From Flavobacteriales bacterium (GTDB taxonomy: Bacteria; Bacteroidota; Bacteroidia; Flavobacteriales; BACL11): 10,440 nt of DNA. Below, in pieces: positions 6,580 through 10,440 of the stretch; positions within the stretch are counted from its first letter, which is position 1, and each line of letters opens with the position of its first letter. The translations under genes were made by a program, and so were the position numbers. The DNA is taken from contig JABJNS010000082.1 in assembly GCA_018664745.1 (NCBI GenBank), positions 1-10,440 on the forward strand, written 5' to 3'. Under the pieces are notes generated by a model. The model was not told where the DNA came from, searched no databases, and saw nothing but the letters and a program-made list of their open reading frames with translations.

Positions 6580-6589
6580 CCCTATGCAA
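6556..6589 (-). promoter_or_regulatory. Promoter of the pdxJ-hydrolase unit
   Basis: On the minus strand TACTTTTG (6563-6556) matches the TAnnTTTG -7 element, and a TTG (6589-6587) lies 23 bp upstream as a minimal -33 element. Six bases separate the -7 element from the pdxJ start at 6549, so the leader is at most a few nucleotides. The -33 element lies in codon 2 of the divergent CBS gene. Confidence 0.65.
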
Positions 6590-7246
6590 GCAAGTAAATT
6601 AATTTCATCCTCTCTAGTTACCCTTCATCCGGATGATGATGGAGAAAGAGCTTTATCCCTAATGGATGAGTTAAGAGTTAATCATTTGGCAGTTGTAAGA
6701 AACTCATTTTACCTAGGGATATTATCTGAAAAAGAGATTTTAAGCTGGAATAAGACTGACGAATTTATTGATGAGCATTTAACTGAACTTACCGCCCCAT
6801 CAGTAATTGGTTCACAACATTTATTTGATATTTTACAAACGGTAGAGCTCAATAACCTAAGCGTAATACCTGTTTTAGATGAAGAAAAACACTATTTAGG
6901 AGCAATCACTAACAGAAAGCTATTATATACTGTTGCAAAAAGTACTGGCATACAAAGCATTGGAGGGATGTTAGTATTACAAATGAAAGAAAATGATTAT
7001 TCCATGAGTGAAATTGCTAGAATCATTGAATCAAATGACACAAAGATTTTAAGTTCATACATAACTTCAATACCAGATGCTCAAATGTTAGAACTCACAT
7101 TAAAATTAAATAAAGTAGATATTACAGCAATAGTAAAAGATTTTGAGCGCTTTGACTATACAATTACAGCATCCTACAATAGAAATAATCAGGAAGATGA
7201 TTTCATGGAAAGGTATGAATCTTTAATGCGATTTTTAAATCCATAA
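6584..7246 (+). CDS. CBS-domain pair protein with ACT-like C-terminal region
   Basis: This 220-aa soluble protein has two CBS motifs, at about residues 5-58 and 70-120. The first starts KLISSSLVTLHPDDDGERALSLM and includes HLAVV and LGILSEKEIL; the second includes LSVIPVLDE and YLGAITNRKLL. Residues 126-200 form an alternating strand/helix region reminiscent of an ACT fold, as in AcuB-like proteins. CBS pairs bind adenosine nucleotides or S-adenosylmethionine and often sense energy or cofactor state. In Bacteroidota this gene is typically found just before nadK, so sensing nucleotide or NAD(P) state is plausible but unproven. The ATG at 6584 is the only reasonable start (the next Met is residue 27). 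One base separates its stop from the next gene. Confidence 0.85.
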   Translation: MQASKLISSSLVTLHPDDDGERALSLMDELRVNHLAVVRNSFYLGILSEKEILSWNKTDEFIDEHLTELTAPSVIGSQHLFDILQTVELNNLSVIPVLDEEKHYLGAITNRKLLYTVAKSTGIQSIGGMLVLQMKENDYSMSEIARIIESNDTKILSSYITSIPDAQMLELTLKLNKVDITAIVKDFERFDYTITASYNRNNQEDDFMERYESLMRFLNP

Positions 7247-7247
7247 A

Positions 7248-8621
7248 ATGAAAAACTTTTCACTCTCTTTAATATTGTTATTTTTTGGTCAGATAACACA
7301 AGCCCAAATTACAGTTAGCTCTATTAGTATAAATGGGAATATAAAAACACAAAAAGATATTATTCTAAGAGAAATTTCTTTTGAAGAAAATATAAAGTAT
7401 ACTCAAGAAGAATTATCACAAAAAACTGAAGAAAGTAAGGAAAATTTAGTAAATTTAAAGCTCTTTAATTTTGTAGAAATAAGCAATGTTGAAAAAGACA
7501 ATACAGCAGAAATTACTATTGAGGTAATTGAAAAGTGGTACATCTGGCCTTACCCAGTATTTGAAATATCTGAGCGTAACTTTAACACTTGGTGGCAGGA
7601 ATTTTCAGACAATAATTATTCTGATTTCTCTCGCTTGAACTATGGAGTATATTTTAACTGGGAAAATTTTAGAGGCCGAAATGAACTCCTAAAATTAAAA
7701 ATCCGAAAAGGATTTAAAGAACATTATTTATTGGCTTATGAAGTTCCTTATTTAAACAAAAATAAAACAATAGGAATCAATACAAATTTGCAATTTTTCA
7801 GAAGAAAAAAGACACATTATTCTACACAAGAAAATAAGCTAAACTATTTTGAAAGTGAACAGTATAGTAGTATTGATTATGATTTGAATACTGAAATAGT
7901 TTACCGAAATAATATCCATCAAAAACATAAATTAAAACTTACTTATCTTAAATCTATAATCTCTGACTCCATAGCTATCCTGAACTCTAACTACCTGGGA
8001 GAAGGCAAAACATCTGCTATTGCTTTTAACCTGAAATATTCTTTTAGTTACGAAAAACGAGATTACACTGTCTACCCTTTACATGGGTACTATTTAGATT
8101 TATCAGCTAAGAAATATTTTTCTGGCAGCACGCAACATACAGAAATACTTTCAAAAGTAGAAAAATATATTGAACCCATCAATCGTTTATTTATTGGCTC
8201 AAGTTTTAAATCAAAATATATTACTGAAGGAAAGCAACCTTACTTCCTGCAAAAAGCCTTAGGTTACCAGGATTATGTGAGGGGGTATGAATATTATGTA
8301 GTGGACGGACAAAGCTATTGGCTTTCCAAAACTGCTATAAAATACGCCCTAATTGAAAAGACAACTTTCAATATTCCTTATGTAAGAATGAGGCAATTCA
8401 ATAAATCTCACTACTCTATCTATTTAGGATTATTTTCTGACTTAGGCTATGTTATTAATGATGAAGAAAAGACACAAAATTCACTTAACAATTCTTTGCT
8501 TTGGGGTAGAGGAGTTGCCCTTGATTATGTAACTTATTACGATAAATTATTAAGAATTGAGTATTCAATAAACGGATTAGGAGAAAAAGGAGTATTTTTA
8601 CACTTCTCAAGTCCGTTTTGA
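7248..8621 (+). CDS. Compact Omp85/BamA-superfamily protein with a single POTRA domain
   Basis: This 457-aa protein has a signal peptide cleaved near residue 19 (ITQA). A single POTRA domain is read at about 21-95: ISINGNIKTQKDIILREI, then NLVNLKLFNFVEIS, then ITIEVIEKW. A C-terminal D15-type 16-strand barrel follows from about 105. Barrel landmarks are YTVYPLHGYYLDL at 273-285, the lid-lock VRGYE at 344-348 (the Omp85 [VI]RG[FY] motif), GRGVALDY at 420-427, and a terminal Phe. BamA has five POTRA domains and about 800 residues, so this is not the main BamA. Single-POTRA relatives are known, notably patatin-fused Omp85 proteins, but no patatin domain is present here. A role in inserting or passing outer-membrane components is inferred from the superfamily only. 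It lies one base after the CBS gene and 15 bp before nadK, in one operon. Confidence 0.85.
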   Translation: MKNFSLSLILLFFGQITQAQITVSSISINGNIKTQKDIILREISFEENIKYTQEELSQKTEESKENLVNLKLFNFVEISNVEKDNTAEITIEVIEKWYIWPYPVFEISERNFNTWWQEFSDNNYSDFSRLNYGVYFNWENFRGRNELLKLKIRKGFKEHYLLAYEVPYLNKNKTIGINTNLQFFRRKKTHYSTQENKLNYFESEQYSSIDYDLNTEIVYRNNIHQKHKLKLTYLKSIISDSIAILNSNYLGEGKTSAIAFNLKYSFSYEKRDYTVYPLHGYYLDLSAKKYFSGSTQHTEILSKVEKYIEPINRLFIGSSFKSKYITEGKQPYFLQKALGYQDYVRGYEYYVVDGQSYWLSKTAIKYALIEKTTFNIPYVRMRQFNKSHYSIYLGLFSDLGYVINDEEKTQNSLNNSLLWGRGVALDYVTYYDKLLRIEYSINGLGEKGVFLHFSSPF

Positions 8622-8636
8622 TAAAAAACTAATATT

Positions 8637-9515
8637 ATGACAATTGCAATTTTTGGAAGTCCATATCCTGAACATTTTAGCAAATATATTCAGCACTTAA
8701 TTAAAAAATTAGAAGCTGAACATATTAATCTGATTGTTGAAGAAGATTTTAGTATATTTTTAAAAAATAATATTCGTTTCAACAAAGAAATTAGCACCTT
8801 TAATAGCTATGAATCCTTAAAAAATAAAGCTGATTTTTTATTCAGTATTGGGGGTGATGGAACACTACTAAAGGCAGTAACTTATGTTAGGGAAACAGAT
8901 GTGCCTATTTTAGGAATAAACACTGGAAGACTTGGTTTTATATCTAGCATTTCGGCTGACCAAATTGATGATGCAATTACAGATATCCTAAAAGGAAACT
9001 ACACAATTAATGAGCGTACTTTACTGGAATTAAGCACTGACAAAAAATTATTTAAAGACAAAAACTTTGCACTTAATGAGGTAGCAGTTTCCAAAAAAGA
9101 TACTTCATCAATGATTCGTATTGACGCCTTTGTTGATGATGAATTCCTGAATACTTATTGGGCTGATGGATTAGTTGTTTCTACTCCTACTGGCTCGACT
9201 GGGTATTCTTTAAGTTGCGGAGGACCAATTATTATGCCAGGAACAAATAATATAATTATTACCCCAAATGCTCCACATAATTTGAATGTACGCCCTATTG
9301 TTATTGATGACAACAGTATTATCAAACTGAAAGTAGAAGACAGGGATCAACTAGCACTTGTATCATTAGACTCTAGATCAAGAGCCTTTGATGCCGAAAC
9401 GGAACTTATAATTAAAAAGGCTAATTTTAAAACAAAACTTGTGCAACCACAAAACAATTCTTTTACAACAACTATAAGGCATAAGTTAATGTGGGGATTG
9501 GATAAAAGAAGCTAA
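8637..9515 (+). CDS. nadK: NAD kinase
   Basis: NadK phosphorylates NAD to NADP, using ATP or polyphosphate, in the cytoplasm. The 292-aa protein has all the diagnostic motifs: GGDGT at residues 72-76 with the catalytic Asp74, GINTGRLGF at 93-101, the NE pair at 147-148 (FALNEVAV), TPTGSTGYSLSCGGP at 183-197, and a NVRPIV segment at 217-222. The length is typical for bacterial NAD kinases. It begins 15 bp after the Omp85 gene, with no promoter-like element in between, and is followed by a 53-bp spacer with a promoter for the DUF6089-like gene. The start codon at 8637 gives the normal MTIAIFG first strand. Confidence 0.96.
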   Translation: MTIAIFGSPYPEHFSKYIQHLIKKLEAEHINLIVEEDFSIFLKNNIRFNKEISTFNSYESLKNKADFLFSIGGDGTLLKAVTYVRETDVPILGINTGRLGFISSISADQIDDAITDILKGNYTINERTLLELSTDKKLFKDKNFALNEVAVSKKDTSSMIRIDAFVDDEFLNTYWADGLVVSTPTGSTGYSLSCGGPIIMPGTNNIIITPNAPHNLNVRPIVIDDNSIIKLKVEDRDQLALVSLDSRSRAFDAETELIIKKANFKTKLVQPQNNSFTTTIRHKLMWGLDKRS

Positions 9516-9543
9516 GAATCTTACCTTAAACCCTCAGAATAAG

Positions 9544-9551
9544 TATATTTG
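9544..9551 (+). promoter_or_regulatory. -7 promoter element before the DUF6089-like gene
   Basis: TATATTTG followed by CAA matches TAnnTTTG, and its end is 17 bases before the ATG at 9569. No good TTTG is seen at -33. No terminator precedes it, so the downstream gene may be expressed both from here and by readthrough from nadK. Confidence 0.55.
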
Positions 9552-9568
9552 CAAATTATTGATAAATC

Positions 9569-10423
9569 ATGATTATGAAAAGTTATATTTTACCTGTTCA
9601 GAAGATTAAAACACTTTTTATCTTAACTGCTTTTATTGCACTAGGATTTAATGCAAATGCCCAATATAAAGAAAATAGTGAAGTTGGCTTTATCGGAGGA
9701 GTTTCTTACTACTTAGGGGACTTGAACACAACTCATTTTAACAGTTCAAAAGCAATGGCAGGAATAGTTGTTAGAAAAAATATTGACAGACGGTTTTCAT
9801 ACAAAGCTGAATTAATGTACTTAAACTTATCTGCTGATGACAATGACGACCCTACTGACACAATAGCTGTAGATAGGAAATTACATTTCAGAAGTCCTGT
9901 TTTTGAACTATCTGGACAAATTGAATTCAACTTCTTACCTTATGAAACTGGAAATGCACTTTACACCTGGACACCATTTGTATATACTGGATTATCTTTC
10001 TTTCATTTTAATCCTCAAGCAGAAAATAAAAATGGACAATGGGTAAACTTACAGGAACTAGGAACTGAAGGGCAAGGATCTACTTCATTTCCAGACAGAA
10101 GTAAATACGCTTTAGCACAATTTGCAATACCTATTGGTGGCGGACTTAAAATTGCTATTAACCCATCTTTCAATATTATTTTGGAATATGGGGTTCGTAA
10201 AACATTTACTGATTATTTAGATGATGTAAGTACAACTTATGCAGAGGGAGTTGGCGCAAATATAGCAGATATATCTAATGAAACTTATGTGATGTCAGAT
10301 CCTACAGGAACACATTTTGCAGGTGATCAAAGAGGTGATGAAACCAAAAAAGATTGGTATTCTTTTGCTGGAATTACACTTTCATTCAAACTTAGTAATA
10401 ATACCAAAGGTTGCGATTACTAA
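9569..10423 (+). CDS. DUF6089-like outer-membrane beta-barrel protein
   Basis: This 284-aa protein has an N-terminal signal peptide (hydrophobic core TLFILTAFIALGF, cleavage after ANA at residue 31). A small outer-membrane barrel is read from strands such as EVGFIGGVSYYLGDL (38-52), a PIGGGLKIAI strand, and ILEYGVRKTFTDYLDDVS. These features match the DUF6089 family of Bacteroidota, whose genes usually sit between nadK and uppS-bamA. The function of the family is unknown; the neighbourhood suggests a tie to envelope biogenesis. A second in-frame ATG at 9575 (MKSYIL) is an equally good start. It ends GCDY, with no terminal Phe, so it may have a short periplasmic tail. The window ends 17 bases after its stop, so the expected uppS cannot be seen. 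Confidence 0.82.
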   Translation: MIMKSYILPVQKIKTLFILTAFIALGFNANAQYKENSEVGFIGGVSYYLGDLNTTHFNSSKAMAGIVVRKNIDRRFSYKAELMYLNLSADDNDDPTDTIAVDRKLHFRSPVFELSGQIEFNFLPYETGNALYTWTPFVYTGLSFFHFNPQAENKNGQWVNLQELGTEGQGSTSFPDRSKYALAQFAIPIGGGLKIAINPSFNIILEYGVRKTFTDYLDDVSTTYAEGVGANIADISNETYVMSDPTGTHFAGDQRGDETKKDWYSFAGITLSFKLSNNTKGCDY

Positions 10424-10440
10424 AATCTATTTCAGTAAAA

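Noticed and set aside
9733..9930. 65-codon minus-strand open frame
   Set aside because: It is antisense to the DUF6089-like coding region and has no supporting signal.
1..10440. CRISPR arrays, tRNA or rRNA genes, insertion sequences, integrases, prophage or defence genes
   Set aside because: I found no regularly spaced long repeats, RNA-gene signatures, transposase motifs or terminal inverted repeats on either strand.

Overview
The window looks like a chromosomal segment from a Bacteroidota bacterium, probably of the order Flavobacteriales. The evidence is the low GC content, the repeated Bacteroidota-type promoter element TAnnTTTG ahead of transcription units, the near absence of Shine-Dalgarno sequences, Bacteroidota-style signal peptides, and the gene run pdxJ < > CBS protein - nadK - DUF6089-like protein. 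From memory, in this phylum that run usually continues into uppS and bamA. No mobile element, CRISPR array, rRNA or tRNA was found, and I see no unmistakable novel defence or biosynthetic system.

Layout. (1) 31-2900, plus strand: an apparent phosphate-uptake operon. An inner-membrane Na+/phosphate symporter with a C-terminal PhoU-like domain is followed by an outer-membrane porin resembling the phosphate-selective O/P family, and a strong terminator closes the unit. Ahead of the promoter are TTAACA direct repeats in exact 11-bp phase, the form of a Pho box. (2) 2882-4400, plus strand: a LuxE-type acyl-protein synthetase-like (ANL superfamily) gene, translationally coupled by an ATGA overlap to a GNAT acetyltransferase. 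(3) 4536-5044, minus strand: a small lipoprotein gene with YwqK/MORN-type repeats, interrupted by one in-frame TAA, with its own promoter and terminator. (4) 5067-6549, minus strand: pdxJ (vitamin B6 synthesis) followed one base later by a YbfF-like alpha/beta hydrolase. (5) 6584-10423, plus strand: a CBS-domain protein, a compact one-POTRA Omp85 protein, NAD kinase, and a DUF6089-like outer-membrane barrel protein that probably has an additional promoter.

How the parts fit. Unit 1 can be read as one phosphate path across both membranes: porin in the outer membrane, symporter in the inner membrane, PhoU-like domain as the regulatory part, and Pho-box control. Units 4 and 5 diverge from a 34-bp gap that holds back-to-back promoters so close to both start codons that the mRNAs should be leaderless or nearly so. 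The LuxE-like gene has the same promoter-to-start distance. The features most worth following up are the Pho-box array, the divergent leaderless promoter pair, the Omp85 gene between the CBS and nadK genes, and the single-stop lipoprotein pseudogene.
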